A DNA stretch of 56,803 bases from an uncultured Bacteroidales bacterium (GTDB lineage: Bacteria; Bacteroidota; Bacteroidia; Bacteroidales; UBA932): contig CALVAE010000019.1 of NCBI GenBank assembly GCA_944325465.1, positions 1 through 56,803 on the forward strand, read 5' to 3'. Both the position numbers and the translations under genes were made by a program. The number at the start of each line of letters is the position of its first letter. Position 1 is the first letter of the stretch. Positions 37,471 to 47,262 of the stretch are shown here, one piece after another. A model generated the notes under the pieces. It had not been told where the DNA came from. It made no database searches and was given only the letters and a program-made list of their open reading frames with translations.

Positions 37471-38571
37471 CTACAGCATCTTGTCTGTCCAGTGGTAGAT
37501 GAGTATTATGCGCCGGCGGAAGACCGGATAGTCGAGGGTTGCGGGAGAATCATAGGTCTTGTTGTTGTTGAGGGTAATTCCTGAAGTGAACAGGACGGCG
37601 GGGACCTTGTGGTCGACAAAAGGGCGCTGGTCCGACAGCCTGTAGAAAAGACGGGTGAAATTCTCGCTTCCGTAGTAGGATTCGGATATTTCCAGGTCCG
37701 AGCCGTAGAACCTGTTGCACAGGGACAGCCAGTCGCTGTAGTATTCAGGCAAGGTATGTCCTCCGAGCATGATGATGAAATCTTTCCGTCCTGAACTCAG
37801 GGGTGAGAGGCTGGACCCGATCTGGTCTATGTTTATCATCATCCGTATCTTGTCCTGCGTCACCGGTTTTCCGGTCACGGGATCGGTCAGGGAACCGTCT
37901 TTGAGCATCTTCCACAGCGCTTCGGCACCGGACATGCTCAGTTCCTTCCCGTCGAATGCGACGAAGATGATGCTGGAGCCGTACACCTTGCCGAGGGTCT
38001 TCATGGAAGAGAACATTTCCGCGAGGGACAGCATGGCGACAAGTCCGGAAGCATTGTTGTCCGCTCCCGGGAACATCCTGCCTCCGAGAATGCCGATATG
38101 GTCGTAGTGTGCTCCGATGATTATGTATGAATCCACAGGACGCTTTACGGAGCCCGGGAGCATTCCTATGATATTGTGTCCTGTCCTGGCGCTGTCTGAT
38201 GTGTAGAACGGTTTTGAATATGAATCGCCGAACCTTTCCAGCCCTGCCCTGCGGAAGTTCCTGATGATTTCGAAGGCCGCTTCCGTGCCTCCTCTGGTTC
38301 CGGTCGCCCTCCCGCCGCACAGGGTATCGCAGAAGAATTCGACTTTCCGCCTGAGTTTGCTTTCCCATACGACGTTCTGGGCCGAGCGTTCATCGTAGAA
38401 TCCGACTGTCCCTGTGTCCGTACTGTCAGTAAACGAGCCTTCCGGTTTTTCACTGTGGTTATCCGTAATCAAATGAAGAACAGGAGATTCTGCGTTTGCA
38501 GCCATGCAGGTTATGAATACTGCCGGCAACAACAGTAACAATTTTTTTACGATATATGGGTTTGCAGGCAT
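37471..38571 (-). CDS. Exported M28 family zinc aminopeptidase
   Basis: The product of about 366 residues (ATG 38571) has a signal peptide (VKKLLLLLPAVFITCMAANA). The M28 zinc site is present: IIIGAHYDHIGIL (His, then Asp), FPGADNNASGLVAMLSLAEM (bridging Asp), FVAFDGKELSMSGAEALW (catalytic/ligand Glu region), MINIDQIG (Asp), and a late DHKVPAVLFTSG (His). It is probably a periplasmic or surface aminopeptidase. An upstream in-frame ATG (38622) would add 17 residues before the signal peptide and is not preferred. Confidence 0.88.
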   Translation of the reverse strand: MPANPYIVKKLLLLLPAVFITCMAANAESPVLHLITDNHSEKPEGSFTDSTDTGTVGFYDERSAQNVVWESKLRRKVEFFCDTLCGGRATGTRGGTEAAFEIIRNFRRAGLERFGDSYSKPFYTSDSARTGHNIIGMLPGSVKRPVDSYIIIGAHYDHIGILGGRMFPGADNNASGLVAMLSLAEMFSSMKTLGKVYGSSIIFVAFDGKELSMSGAEALWKMLKDGSLTDPVTGKPVTQDKIRMMINIDQIGSSLSPLSSGRKDFIIMLGGHTLPEYYSDWLSLCNRFYGSDLEISESYYGSENFTRLFYRLSDQRPFVDHKVPAVLFTSGITLNNNKTYDSPATLDYPVFRRRIILIYHWTDKML

Positions 38572-38581
38572 AATAAATGTG

Positions 38582-38589
38582 TATCTTTG
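38582..38589 (+). promoter_or_regulatory. -7 box for the TPR gene
   Basis: TATCTTTG on the plus strand with TTTG at 38561-38564, 17 bases upstream (slightly short). It lies 85 bases before the GTG start of the TPR gene. Confidence 0.5.
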
Positions 38590-38666
38590 CAACTTGCCCG
38601 ATTCAGGCTGAACGGTCGGCAAAATTAGGAAAATTAATGTATATTCTGAAATTTTGATTTTTGCAC

Positions 38667-40691
38667 GTGGCGGATTTTGTCAGAAAAATAGTGCTTGTCG
38701 CGGTGCTGGTCTCTTGCGGGATCTGGCAGATGTCCGCACAATATGACAAGAGCGTATTCTTCTACCGTGGCCGCCTGGCCCTTTCGGACGGGAAATATGC
38801 CCAGGCGATAGAGAATTTCAACGTGCTGTCGAGACTGGACACTTCGGATTACTGGACGTTCTTCTTCAGGGGGATAGCGAAGTACAATCTCGGCGACATC
38901 AGGGGGGCGCAGCAGGATTTCGACCGTTCCGTGAAACTGAATCCTGTCTTTACCTCGGGCTATCATTACAGGGCCATCGCCTTGAGCCGTTTCGGGAAGT
39001 ATGACGAGGCTCTGGCCGACCTGGAGAAGGCAATCGATCTGAGACCGGGTTTCATCGGGCTGTATTTCAGCAGGGGAGTGACATATTTCCTCTCCCGGCA
39101 GTTCGACAAGGCAGTGGATGATTTCAACAGGTACATCAGGAAGGAACCCAAGGACCCTTCCGCTTATCTGAACAGGGGGGCCAGTTATCTGTTTCTCGGG
39201 GATACGCTCAAGGCTCTGGATGACTACAACAAGGCTATCCGTCTGGACCGGTTCGATCCGGAAGGCTATATCAGAAGGGGACGTCTCCATGCCTCGAAAG
39301 GGGATTACGCCGATGCCATTGCGGATATGGACAAGGCGATAGAACTGGATACCACCAATACCTTCGCCTATTTCAACAGGGCGATAATGCTCTATGAGCA
39401 GAAGAACTATATCGCTGCCATGGCGGATCTCAACAGGGTCCTGAAGGAAGAGCCGGGAAATGCGCTTACCCTGTATAACAGAGGGCTTATAAATGCCCAG
39501 GTGGGTGCGTATGAGGATGCTCTGGCAGATATGGACAGGGTGCTGAACATCAATCCGGAAAATGTCCTTGCCTATTTCAACAGGGCATCCATCTTCATAG
39601 AGATGGGACGCTTCAGGGATGCTCTTGAAGATTATGACAAGGCGATAGACCTGTATCCGGATTTTGCCAAGGCATATATGAACCGGGCCTATGTCAAGAA
39701 CATGCTCGGTGACATGGAGGGTTCCAAGGAGGATTACCGTATAGCCCAGGCTAAGGTGGCCGAATACAGGTCCGCCAGTGACAAGAATGCCGCTTCATTT
39801 GCGGATACGACCAGGAAGTACAGTTCCCTGATAGCCCTGGATGCGGATTTCGCGAAGAAGGATTTCAATGACGAACTCCTGCAGCACAGGGATATAGACA
39901 TAAGGCTCAAGTCCCTGTACCGCTTTGTCCTTTCCGCTTCGAGAGAGGATACGAGATATGCCCTTTCCAGAGGATATGAGAACCCTCTGCTTGACAGGTT
40001 CATTGCCGGGGCGCCTGTTCCGGTGGCGGTATCTTCCGCGGATTCTGCCCTTTCCGCCGCGGCGCTTGCAGATGCGGAAGAGATATTGTATGGAGAAAGT
40101 CTGGATCCGGAAGAGGCGGCTACCAGTTTTTTCAGGGCACTGTATGAATCGGAGACGAAGCAGTTCAATTCGGCCCTTTCCTATTATGACAAGGCCGTCG
40201 GGGCAGAGCCTGAAGAAGGGATGTCTGCCCTGTACAAGGCATTCTATTTGATGAACAGGGGAGTCCTGAAGGCGGACATGATAGATTTCATCTCATCGAT
40301 AGAGAGCAATGTCCAGGTATTGACAATGGATGATACCGGGGCGACCAGGGCGAGGGTCAGGGACAGGGTCAGCCAGCAGTATGACTATTCCGGTGCAATC
40401 GCCGACATTGAGCAGGCGGCCGGTATCGTAAAGGATATTCCGTACGTGTATTTCGATCTCGGGAACCTCTACTGCCTTGCCGGGGAACATATAGAGGCCA
40501 TAGATAACTATACCGAGGCCATTCGGCTGTTCCCGTATATGGGTGATGCCTACTATAACAGGGGACTTGTTCTTATCTACCTGAAAGACAGGGAAAAAGG
40601 ATGTATCGACCTTTCCCGGGCCGGAGAACTCGGCGTGCCGGAGGCATATAATGTCATCAACAGGTATTGTGAAGAGGAGGGGGAACTGTGA
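38667..40691 (+). CDS. Exported tetratricopeptide-repeat protein
   Basis: The product of about 674 residues has a signal peptide (FVRKIVLVAVLVSCGIWQMS). It contains roughly ten TPR units in residues 25-370, each with the pattern YFNRA or YLNRG then A..DY.KAI, for example AYFNRAIMLYEQKNYIAAMAD. A helical insert follows (about 370-480), then further TPR units to the C-terminus. TPR arrays serve as protein-binding scaffolds; the partner is unknown. The start is GTG 38667 or TTG 38661, since no ATG precedes the signal peptide. The stop shares one base with the next ATG, so it is coupled to the metallo-hydrolase gene. Confidence 0.85.
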   Translation: MADFVRKIVLVAVLVSCGIWQMSAQYDKSVFFYRGRLALSDGKYAQAIENFNVLSRLDTSDYWTFFFRGIAKYNLGDIRGAQQDFDRSVKLNPVFTSGYHYRAIALSRFGKYDEALADLEKAIDLRPGFIGLYFSRGVTYFLSRQFDKAVDDFNRYIRKEPKDPSAYLNRGASYLFLGDTLKALDDYNKAIRLDRFDPEGYIRRGRLHASKGDYADAIADMDKAIELDTTNTFAYFNRAIMLYEQKNYIAAMADLNRVLKEEPGNALTLYNRGLINAQVGAYEDALADMDRVLNINPENVLAYFNRASIFIEMGRFRDALEDYDKAIDLYPDFAKAYMNRAYVKNMLGDMEGSKEDYRIAQAKVAEYRSASDKNAASFADTTRKYSSLIALDADFAKKDFNDELLQHRDIDIRLKSLYRFVLSASREDTRYALSRGYENPLLDRFIAGAPVPVAVSSADSALSAAALADAEEILYGESLDPEEAATSFFRALYESETKQFNSALSYYDKAVGAEPEEGMSALYKAFYLMNRGVLKADMIDFISSIESNVQVLTMDDTGATRARVRDRVSQQYDYSGAIADIEQAAGIVKDIPYVYFDLGNLYCLAGEHIEAIDNYTEAIRLFPYMGDAYYNRGLVLIYLKDREKGCIDLSRAGELGVPEAYNVINRYCEEEGEL

Positions 40692-41524
40692 TGGTCAGAT
40701 TCATGAGTCTTTCAAGCGGAAGTTGCGGAAACTGCTATTATCTCGGGACAAGGGACAAGGGAATAGTCATAGATGCCGGCGTGAGTTTCCGCCGGTTCAG
40801 AAAGGCCCTTGAAGCGGCGGGTCTGTCGGAGGATTCTTTCGGTGCCTTGCTGATAACGCATGATCATCTGGACCATATCCGCCATCTGGAAACGTTCTGC
40901 CAGCGTCTTCAGAAACCGGTATATACTACTGACGAACTCAACAGGGCCCTGTCTGCCAGGAAATTCCGCCGGGACAATACTGCCGGTTACCGGAAGATTC
41001 TCGAAAAGGACGGTTGGAATGACATAGACGGGATCTGGGTAAGGTATTTTGTGGTTCCGCACGATGCAAGCCAGACGGTGGGATATGCGGTCAGTATTGA
41101 CGGCTACAGATTCGTCATCATGACGGATATAGGCAGGATGACAGATGAAGCCCTTTCGTTTGCCCGTCAGGCGGAGACCGTGGTCATCGAGTCCAATTAT
41201 GATATGGACATGCTGATGAAGGGCCCGTATCCGTATGAACTGAAGATGCGGATAATGCAGGGGCACGGCCATCTGAGCAATGACGAGTGTGCGGATTCCA
41301 TACGGCGGTTCATGCATCCGGGCCTGCGGCATATATTCCTCTGCCATCTGAGCGAGCACAACAATACACCGCAACTGGCATTTGACTGTTCGATGGCGGT
41401 CCTGCGCGAATTCAATACGGAATCGCCGTCGGAACGTATCCCTGTCCTCCGTTGCCTTCCCCGTACTTCCCCGTCACCTCTTTTCACCCTTTGTGATGAC
41501 GAGGCTGTAAATCCTCTTCCGTAA
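40691..41524 (+). CDS. Metallo-beta-lactamase-fold hydrolase (YycJ/WalJ-like)
   Basis: The 277-residue cytoplasmic protein starts FMSLSSGSCGNCYYLG, the family N-terminus. It has the metal site THDHLDHIRH near residue 60, VPHDASQTVGYAV, MTDIGRM and a late HLSEHNNTP. It resembles YycJ/WalJ, a 5'-to-3' exonuclease linked to mismatch repair and cell-wall regulation in Firmicutes. The Bacteroidetes role is untested. The ATG overlaps the TPR stop by one base. Confidence 0.85.
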   Translation: MVRFMSLSSGSCGNCYYLGTRDKGIVIDAGVSFRRFRKALEAAGLSEDSFGALLITHDHLDHIRHLETFCQRLQKPVYTTDELNRALSARKFRRDNTAGYRKILEKDGWNDIDGIWVRYFVVPHDASQTVGYAVSIDGYRFVIMTDIGRMTDEALSFARQAETVVIESNYDMDMLMKGPYPYELKMRIMQGHGHLSNDECADSIRRFMHPGLRHIFLCHLSEHNNTPQLAFDCSMAVLREFNTESPSERIPVLRCLPRTSPSPLFTLCDDEAVNPLP

Positions 41525-41560
41525 GGGGATAGCCGTCATTGCCAATTCTTCCTGTGCGGC

Positions 41561-42850
41561 TTAGAAAGAGGCGGCGTCTGCCATCTTGGCTCCAATCATG
41601 TCGTTGCACAGGTTGCCTATGCTGCCGATGTGTGTGTGGCGGACTGTCCTGTCTGCCTTGAAGGTCCCGGCATTGACTTCCTGCCCGACTGTCCTGTAGG
41701 CATCCCGGAACGGAGTCCCTTCCAGTACCCTCCGGTTGACTTCCTCGACCGTGAACAGATGGTCGTAGAGAGGGGAGTCGAGGATATGCTCGTTCACCCT
41801 GATGTTGTCAAGCATGTATCCGGTCATGTACAGACACTTGTGCAGCAGTTCCAGTGCCGGGAACAGAATGTCCTTGAGCAGTTGGAAATCACGGTGGTAT
41901 CCGTGCGGCATATTGCTGCAGAGCATGGAGATTTCGTTTTCCGTGGACAGGATTCTGTTGCAGTTGCCTCTGATTATCTCCCAGACATCAGGATTCTTCT
42001 TGTGCGGCATTATGCTGGAACCGGTGGTCAGTTCTGCCGGGAAGGAGATGAATCCGTAGTTGGGGCACATATACATACAGCAGTCAGATGCGAATTTGTT
42101 GAGGGTCAAGGCTATGCTTCCCATCGCGGAGGCGACGGCCCTTTCGGAACGGCCACGGCTCAACTGGGCTGCCACCGAATTATAGTCCATGCTTCCGAAA
42201 CCGAGCAGTTCCGTGGTCATCTTCCTGTCGAGGGGGAAAGAACTGCCGTATCCTGCAGCGGAACCGAGAGGGTTCTGGTCCACGACCTTGTATGCTCCCC
42301 GGAGCATGTACATGTCTTCGGACAGGGCCTCCGCGTAGGCACCGAACCAGAGTCCGAAAGATGACGGCATCGCTATCTGTCCGTGAGTGTAGCCCGGAAG
42401 AAGGATTTCCTTGTATCTTTCACTGAGATTCAGGAGTCTGGAGAAGAGCCCGAGGATTTCCTGGCGGAATTCCAGAACCTCATCCTTGAGGAACAGTTTT
42501 ATGTCGACAAGGACCTGGTCGTTTCTGGAACGGCCTGAATGGATTTTCTTCCCAATGTCACCGAGCCTGCGTGTCAGGTTCATCTCCACCTGGGAGTGGA
42601 TGTCCTCGATGTCTTCTTCAAGTACGAAATTTCCGGATTCGATTTCTGCCCCGATTTCATCCAGTCCTGCCGTGAGAGCCTCAAGTTCTTCCTGGGTGAG
42701 CAGTCCGATGCTCTCCAGCATTCTTATGTGGGCCTTGGACCCCTGCACATCGTATTTTGCAAGACGCAGGTCGAGAATCCTGTCGTTCCCTACCGTGAAG
42801 TCCTCTACTGTCCTTGTCGCGTCTGCGCCTTTGCTCCAAAGTGTTGTCAT
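41561..42850 (-). CDS. argH: Argininosuccinate lyase
   Basis: The 429-residue cytoplasmic enzyme cleaves argininosuccinate to arginine and fumarate, the last step of the pathway. The fumarase/aspartase family signature is GSSIMPHKKNPDVWE, with the catalytic Ser, and HSGRSRNDQV and LPGYTHGQIAMPSSFGLW upstream. Last gene of the arginine cluster, four bases after argE; it faces the metallo-hydrolase gene across 36 bases. Confidence 0.97.
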   Translation of the reverse strand: MTTLWSKGADATRTVEDFTVGNDRILDLRLAKYDVQGSKAHIRMLESIGLLTQEELEALTAGLDEIGAEIESGNFVLEEDIEDIHSQVEMNLTRRLGDIGKKIHSGRSRNDQVLVDIKLFLKDEVLEFRQEILGLFSRLLNLSERYKEILLPGYTHGQIAMPSSFGLWFGAYAEALSEDMYMLRGAYKVVDQNPLGSAAGYGSSFPLDRKMTTELLGFGSMDYNSVAAQLSRGRSERAVASAMGSIALTLNKFASDCCMYMCPNYGFISFPAELTTGSSIMPHKKNPDVWEIIRGNCNRILSTENEISMLCSNMPHGYHRDFQLLKDILFPALELLHKCLYMTGYMLDNIRVNEHILDSPLYDHLFTVEEVNRRVLEGTPFRDAYRTVGQEVNAGTFKADRTVRHTHIGSIGNLCNDMIGAKMADAASF

Positions 42851-42854
42851 TCCT

Positions 42855-44141
42855 TTATCGTTTATCGGTTTGCGTAAATCGTGCGTGTCTTTCAGAAAGA
42901 CAATCTATAAAGTTAATATATTTTCCGATTCCGTCCCTGATTTCGGCGATTGTCACGTATTCGTCCTTGCGGTGTGAACGTGCGGAATCTCCGGGGCCCA
43001 TCTTTATGGCGTCGCATCCTGTCCTCATCCAGTCCGAGGTGGTCGGGGAGACAAATGTTTCCAAACCAAGCAGTCTGGCGCATTCTGTCAGCAGGGACCC
43101 GCGGGCGGTTGCGGACGACCGGTTTGTCAGATTGCGGGCCTTGAGCGTACTCCTGCATTCCGATTGCAGAAGTTCCATGATTTCCCTGTTGGTGTATTGT
43201 TCAGTCGGTCTGATATCGACGACAAAACTGCATCTGTCCGGAATGACATTGTGTGCTGTCCCGGCACTGATCTGGGTTACCGTAAGTTTGACCCTGCCCA
43301 TTAGGGGCGATTCCTTGGGGAAACGGTAGTCCCGGAGTTTCCGGATATCATCCATCGCGATATAGATGGCGTTGACCCCTCCTTCCCTTGCCGCGTGGCC
43401 GCTCACTCCCTCTGCCAGGGCATCGATTACCAGAAGACCCCGTTCGGCTATGGCAGCCTTCATCCCGGTAGGCTCTCCTATGACCGCCCAGTCCGGAGGG
43501 GCGATCCTGACTTCAGGTTTTCCTGAAGGGATGCCGGTATTTCCGTGCGTCCCGGCGGCTGTGCTTGCATCGGATTCCTGATTCTGCTGTCCGGAAAGGG
43601 AAACTGTCCCGCCGCATACTGACAATGATCCGTTGCAAAATGATTTCCAGACAGTTTCCATCCCTTCATGTCCGGAACGTTCCTCTTCTGCGCTGAAGAC
43701 CAGTATCAGATTGACGGACAGTTTTTTGTCATAAAAATATCTGAATGCCGCAAGCATTGCGGCCACGGAGGCTCCGTCATCGTTTGCACCCAGTCCTGCG
43801 ACTATGTCCGAGGCTGATGCCACCCCGATGGAACCAAGCCATCCGTGCCTGCCGTCCAGTTCGTCATAGTCAGGGGTGTAAGGGTCGAATGAATAATCGT
43901 CAGACGGATTTACTGTATCCAGGTGTGCGCATAGCATCAGGGTTTTCCTGTCCCGGGAGTAATCCGGATGTATCGCGACTATGTTGTTCTTCAATCTGGA
44001 ATGAGGAATGCCTGCCCCTGTCAGGAAGCGGGAGACATGACCGCTGACGGCGTCTTCTCCGAAAGACGGGGAAGGTATGGCAATCATTTCCTTCAGCAGG
44101 GAGACTGATTCTTCCGTGAGTCTGTTGACGGTTGTTTCCAT
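42855..44141 (-). CDS. argE: Acylornithine deacylase ArgE-like M20 peptidase (enlarged)
   Basis: The 428-residue product removes the acyl group from N-acyl-ornithine (succinyl or acetyl). M20 zinc residues are present: LCAHLDTVNPSDD, GLGANDDGASVAAML, FSAEEERSGHEG, IGEPTGMKAAIAERG and a late GPGDSARSHRKDEY. It is longer than the usual 350-residue Bacteroidetes ArgE because about 45 low-complexity residues (Gly/Ser/Thr/Gln-rich, around 165-215) sit just before the IGEPT strand. ATG 44141 is the start; an in-frame extension to 44201 would overlap argB. Confidence 0.9.
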   Translation of the reverse strand: METTVNRLTEESVSLLKEMIAIPSPSFGEDAVSGHVSRFLTGAGIPHSRLKNNIVAIHPDYSRDRKTLMLCAHLDTVNPSDDYSFDPYTPDYDELDGRHGWLGSIGVASASDIVAGLGANDDGASVAAMLAAFRYFYDKKLSVNLILVFSAEEERSGHEGMETVWKSFCNGSLSVCGGTVSLSGQQNQESDASTAAGTHGNTGIPSGKPEVRIAPPDWAVIGEPTGMKAAIAERGLLVIDALAEGVSGHAAREGGVNAIYIAMDDIRKLRDYRFPKESPLMGRVKLTVTQISAGTAHNVIPDRCSFVVDIRPTEQYTNREIMELLQSECRSTLKARNLTNRSSATARGSLLTECARLLGLETFVSPTTSDWMRTGCDAIKMGPGDSARSHRKDEYVTIAEIRDGIGKYINFIDCLSERHARFTQTDKR

Positions 44142-44154
44142 ATTGTCCGGCCGG

Positions 44155-45012
44155 TCAGAGGGACAGGATTGTCCCGGTGTTGTCTCCGATATTGCTTGCA
44201 TTCCTGATGACTACCTGCTTTACCCCGTTCTCCAGGGCCTTGAAGGCGTTGTCCAGTTTCGGGATCATTCCTGCCGCCACCCGTCCTTCCTTTTTCAGCC
44301 GGCAGTAGTATTCCGGATTGATTTCCGGTATTACGCTGCTGTCGTCATCCTTGTCATACAGTACCCCGTCCTTTTCAAAACAGTATATCAACGACACTTC
44401 CGGAGCGTGCCCGGCCTGCATGGACTGTCCGTCGCCGGCCCTGTCTGTCCTGTAAGATGCCAGTGATACGGCTACGGATGAGGCTATGGTATCTGCATTG
44501 GTGTTCAGCAGGCTGCCGTTCCCGTCATGGGTGATTGCACAGATGACCGGTGTTATTCCTGCATCAAGCAGGCCGTGCAGAAAACCTGCATTTATCCTGT
44601 GCGGGTCAACATCCCCGACGTAGCCGTAGTCGATGGTCACAGGCTCTCCGCCTGGACGGTCCGTTTTCGTGACAGGGGCTCTCCGGACTGCACGTATCAG
44701 GTCCGCGTCCGCTCCGGAAAGTCCTATCGCATTGCATCCCGACTTCTGCAGCAGGGCGACAATGCTTTTGCTGCACCAGCCGGCATAGACCATGGTGACC
44801 GTTTTGAGAGTGTCGGAGTCCGTCACCCTGCGTCCGTCTATCATTACAGGCTGCTGCCCGAGCAGTTTCTGTATCCGGCTTGCCATCACTCCTCCTCCGT
44901 GTACCAGCACCTTCTTTCCCTCAAGGCCGGAGAAATCCCTGATGAACTGTTCGAGTAGAGGTGGATTCTCCACCACGTTGCCTCCGATCTTTATTATCCG
45001 TATCCCGTCCAT
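44155..45012 (-). CDS. argB: N-acylglutamate kinase
   Basis: The 285-residue amino-acid kinase phosphorylates N-acetyl- or N-succinylglutamate. Motifs are IIKIGGNVVENPPLLEQF, VLVHGGGVMAS, NADTIASSVAVSLAS and the C-terminal GGRVAAGM-equivalent EGRVAAGMIPKLDNAFKAL. Two surface loops are longer than usual, one around RAPVTKTDRPGGEPVTIDYG and one around TDRAGDGQSMQAGHAPEVSL. Between argF' and argE in the cluster. Confidence 0.95.
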   Translation of the reverse strand: MDGIRIIKIGGNVVENPPLLEQFIRDFSGLEGKKVLVHGGGVMASRIQKLLGQQPVMIDGRRVTDSDTLKTVTMVYAGWCSKSIVALLQKSGCNAIGLSGADADLIRAVRRAPVTKTDRPGGEPVTIDYGYVGDVDPHRINAGFLHGLLDAGITPVICAITHDGNGSLLNTNADTIASSVAVSLASYRTDRAGDGQSMQAGHAPEVSLIYCFEKDGVLYDKDDDSSVIPEINPEYYCRLKKEGRVAAGMIPKLDNAFKALENGVKQVVIRNASNIGDNTGTILSL

Positions 45013-45024
45013 TGTAATCCTCCG

Positions 45025-45978
45025 TTACAGCGAAAGCAGCATTTCCTTAAGTACGGTCTGGGCCGAGACCACACGGTTGGCGGCTTCCGGAATAACTATC
45101 GACTGCGGACTCTCGATGACATCGTCGGTGACGATCATGTTCCGTCTCACGGGCAGGCAGTGCATGAAATACGCATTGTTTGTCAGAGCCATCTTTTCGC
45201 TGTCCACGGTCCAGTTCCTGTCCATGCTGAGGACTTTTCCGTAATTGTCCCCGCTGTATGCTGCCCAGTTCTTGGCATAGATGAAGTCCGCGCCTTCGAA
45301 TGCCTTTTTCTGGTCGTATTCTATCCTTGCATTGCCTGTGAACCGGGGGTCGAGTTCGTATCCTTCCGGATGGGTGATGACGAATTCATATCCGGTGAGA
45401 TTGATGCCTTCCGCAAAGGAGTTCGGTACGGCCTGCGGCAGGGCTTTAGGATGCGGAGCCCAGGTCATTACGATTTTCGGCCTGGCTGTCTTCCTGTATT
45501 CCTCGATAGTGATCATGTCGGCGAAAGTCTGCAGCGGGTGCCGCGTGGCTGCCTCCATGCTGAATACCGGTTTGCCGGAATGCTTGATGAACTGGTTGAG
45601 TATCACTTCGTTGTAGTCGTCTTCCTTGCTCTCGAACCTGGCAAACGAACGGACTCCTATTATGTCACAGTAGCATCCCATTACAGGTATTGCCTCAAGA
45701 AGGTGTTCCGGCTTGTCCCCATCCATTATCACACCCTTTTCCGTTTCCAGTTTCCATGCTCCCTGATTCACATCCAGGACAATCACGTTCATTCCGAGGT
45801 TGAGTCCCGCTTTCTGGGTGCTCAGCCTTGTCCGGAGGCTGGAATTGAAGAAGATCATCAGCAGGGTTCTGTTGCGGCCGAGTTCCTGGTCGGCAAAAGG
45901 ATTTTCCTTTACGTATCTTGCCTTGGCGAAGGCTTCATCGAGGTTGCCTAACTGTTTTACTGAAGTGAATGTTTTCAT
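45025..45978 (-). CDS. argF': N-succinylornithine carbamoyltransferase (ArgF')
   Basis: The 317-residue enzyme carbamoylates N-acylated ornithine rather than free ornithine. It has the carbamoyl-phosphate site FFNSSLRTRLSTQKA, HPLQTFADM and the C-terminal HCLPVRRNMIV. The loop reads GDKPEHLLEA, with Pro where acetylornithine carbamoyltransferases have Glu, the feature that marks the Bacteroides fragilis enzyme as succinylornithine-specific. This sets the pathway type for the whole cluster. Followed after 12 bases by argB; repeat copy D separates it from argD. Confidence 0.93.
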   Translation of the reverse strand: MKTFTSVKQLGNLDEAFAKARYVKENPFADQELGRNRTLLMIFFNSSLRTRLSTQKAGLNLGMNVIVLDVNQGAWKLETEKGVIMDGDKPEHLLEAIPVMGCYCDIIGVRSFARFESKEDDYNEVILNQFIKHSGKPVFSMEAATRHPLQTFADMITIEEYRKTARPKIVMTWAPHPKALPQAVPNSFAEGINLTGYEFVITHPEGYELDPRFTGNARIEYDQKKAFEGADFIYAKNWAAYSGDNYGKVLSMDRNWTVDSEKMALTNNAYFMHCLPVRRNMIVTDDVIESPQSIVIPEAANRVVSAQTVLKEMLLSL

Positions 45979-46002
45979 TGTATTGGTGTTTTGTCGGTTT
46001 TA

Positions 46003-46051
46003 AGATCCTTCGCTGCGCTCAGGATGACAACGTATAAGTCAGGATGACAAT
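46003..46051. repeat. Intergenic repeat element, copy D
   Basis: Starts AGATCCTTCGCTGCGCTCAG on the plus strand and continues with AGGATGACA twice (46021 and 46041) at a 20-base period, then degenerates. It lies between argD and argF' inside the arginine cluster. Confidence 0.7.
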
Positions 46052-46095
46052 GTGGTGAGCCGTGATGACTATGAGAGCCAGTGTGGCAACGTAAG

Positions 46096-47235
46096 TTACT
46101 GTTTTGTCAGCCGGTGCCAACTGTCCATGAATGCCGATGCGGTGTCAATGGATATGGTCAGGGACGGGAGCAGCCTGATGACTGAAGGTCCGGCGGCTCC
46201 GGTGAAGAAATGCTCCTCGAAAAGCAGCCTGTCTCGCAGTCCTGAAAATTCGGGGCGGATCTGAAGTCCGATCATGAGACCCTTGCCCCTGTATTCCGAC
46301 AGGGCCGGATCCGGTTTCCCGTCCGGATGGAACGCTGACCTGAAAAACTCTCCGGTTTTCTCCGCATTTTCAATCAGATGTTCGTTTTCCATGATGTCAA
46401 GAACGGCAAGGGCGGCCGTACAGGCAAGATGATTGCCTCCGAATGTCGTGCCGAGCATCCCGTATTCCGGCCGGATGTCCGGAGAAATGATGACTCCTCC
46501 TATCGGGAATCCGTTGGCCATCCCCTTGGCTGTGGTGACGATGTCCGCCCTGATACCGGAGAACTGGTGGGCGAAGAACTTCCCTATCCTTCCGTATCCG
46601 GACTGGATTTCATCCAGGATCAGCAAGGTCCCGTATTTTGTACACAGCCTCCGGAGTTCACGCATGAAACCGTCGTCCGGTACGTATATTCCGGCTATTC
46701 CCTGTATGCCTTCTATGATGACTCCTGCATAAAGTCCTGAAGAAAGTTCCTTCTCAACGGCCTCAATGTCATTGAGCGGCACGTAGGTGACGTTCTCGCA
46801 GGAATTGAAGGGAGACCTGATTTTAGGGTTGTCCGTCACGGCTACGGCACCTGATGTCCTTCCGTGGAAAGCCTTGTCGAAAGCCAGCATCCGCGCCCTT
46901 CCCGTATGGAAAGAGGCGGCCTTCATGGCGTTCTCGTTGGCCTCGGCTCCGGAATTGCACAGGAAAAGCGAATAGTCATCGTATCCGCTTATCTTTCCGA
47001 GCCGTGCGGCAAGGTCTTTCTGGAGAGAATTCTGTACGGCGTTGGAATAGAAACCCAGCCTTGCCAACTGCTCTGAAACCATTTTGACGTAATGCGGGTG
47101 CGAGTGCCCGACCGAAATTACGGCATGTCCTCCGTAAAGGTCGGTGTATTCATTCCCGTCCTTGTCCCATAAGGTGGTGCCGAGTCCTCTGACCGGCTCG
47201 ATGTCCCACAATTTGTATACTTTGAATAAATCCAT
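46096..47235 (-). CDS. argD: Acylornithine aminotransferase
   Basis: The PLP-dependent class III aminotransferase of 379 residues makes N-acylornithine from the semialdehyde. It begins MDLFKVYKLWDIEPVRGLG, then LYGGHAVISVGHSHPHYVKM. The active-site region is LLILDEIQSGYGRIGKFFAHQ, with the PLP Lys in VTTAKGMANGFPIGGVI. The open frame upstream of 47235 runs through repeat copy E (Pro/His/Arg-rich) and is not part of the protein. Confidence 0.95.
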   Translation of the reverse strand: MDLFKVYKLWDIEPVRGLGTTLWDKDGNEYTDLYGGHAVISVGHSHPHYVKMVSEQLARLGFYSNAVQNSLQKDLAARLGKISGYDDYSLFLCNSGAEANENAMKAASFHTGRARMLAFDKAFHGRTSGAVAVTDNPKIRSPFNSCENVTYVPLNDIEAVEKELSSGLYAGVIIEGIQGIAGIYVPDDGFMRELRRLCTKYGTLLILDEIQSGYGRIGKFFAHQFSGIRADIVTTAKGMANGFPIGGVIISPDIRPEYGMLGTTFGGNHLACTAALAVLDIMENEHLIENAEKTGEFFRSAFHPDGKPDPALSEYRGKGLMIGLQIRPEFSGLRDRLLFEEHFFTGAAGPSVIRLLPSLTISIDTASAFMDSWHRLTKQ

Positions 47236-47262
47236 TTTCAATCGGTTTTGTTGTAATATTAC

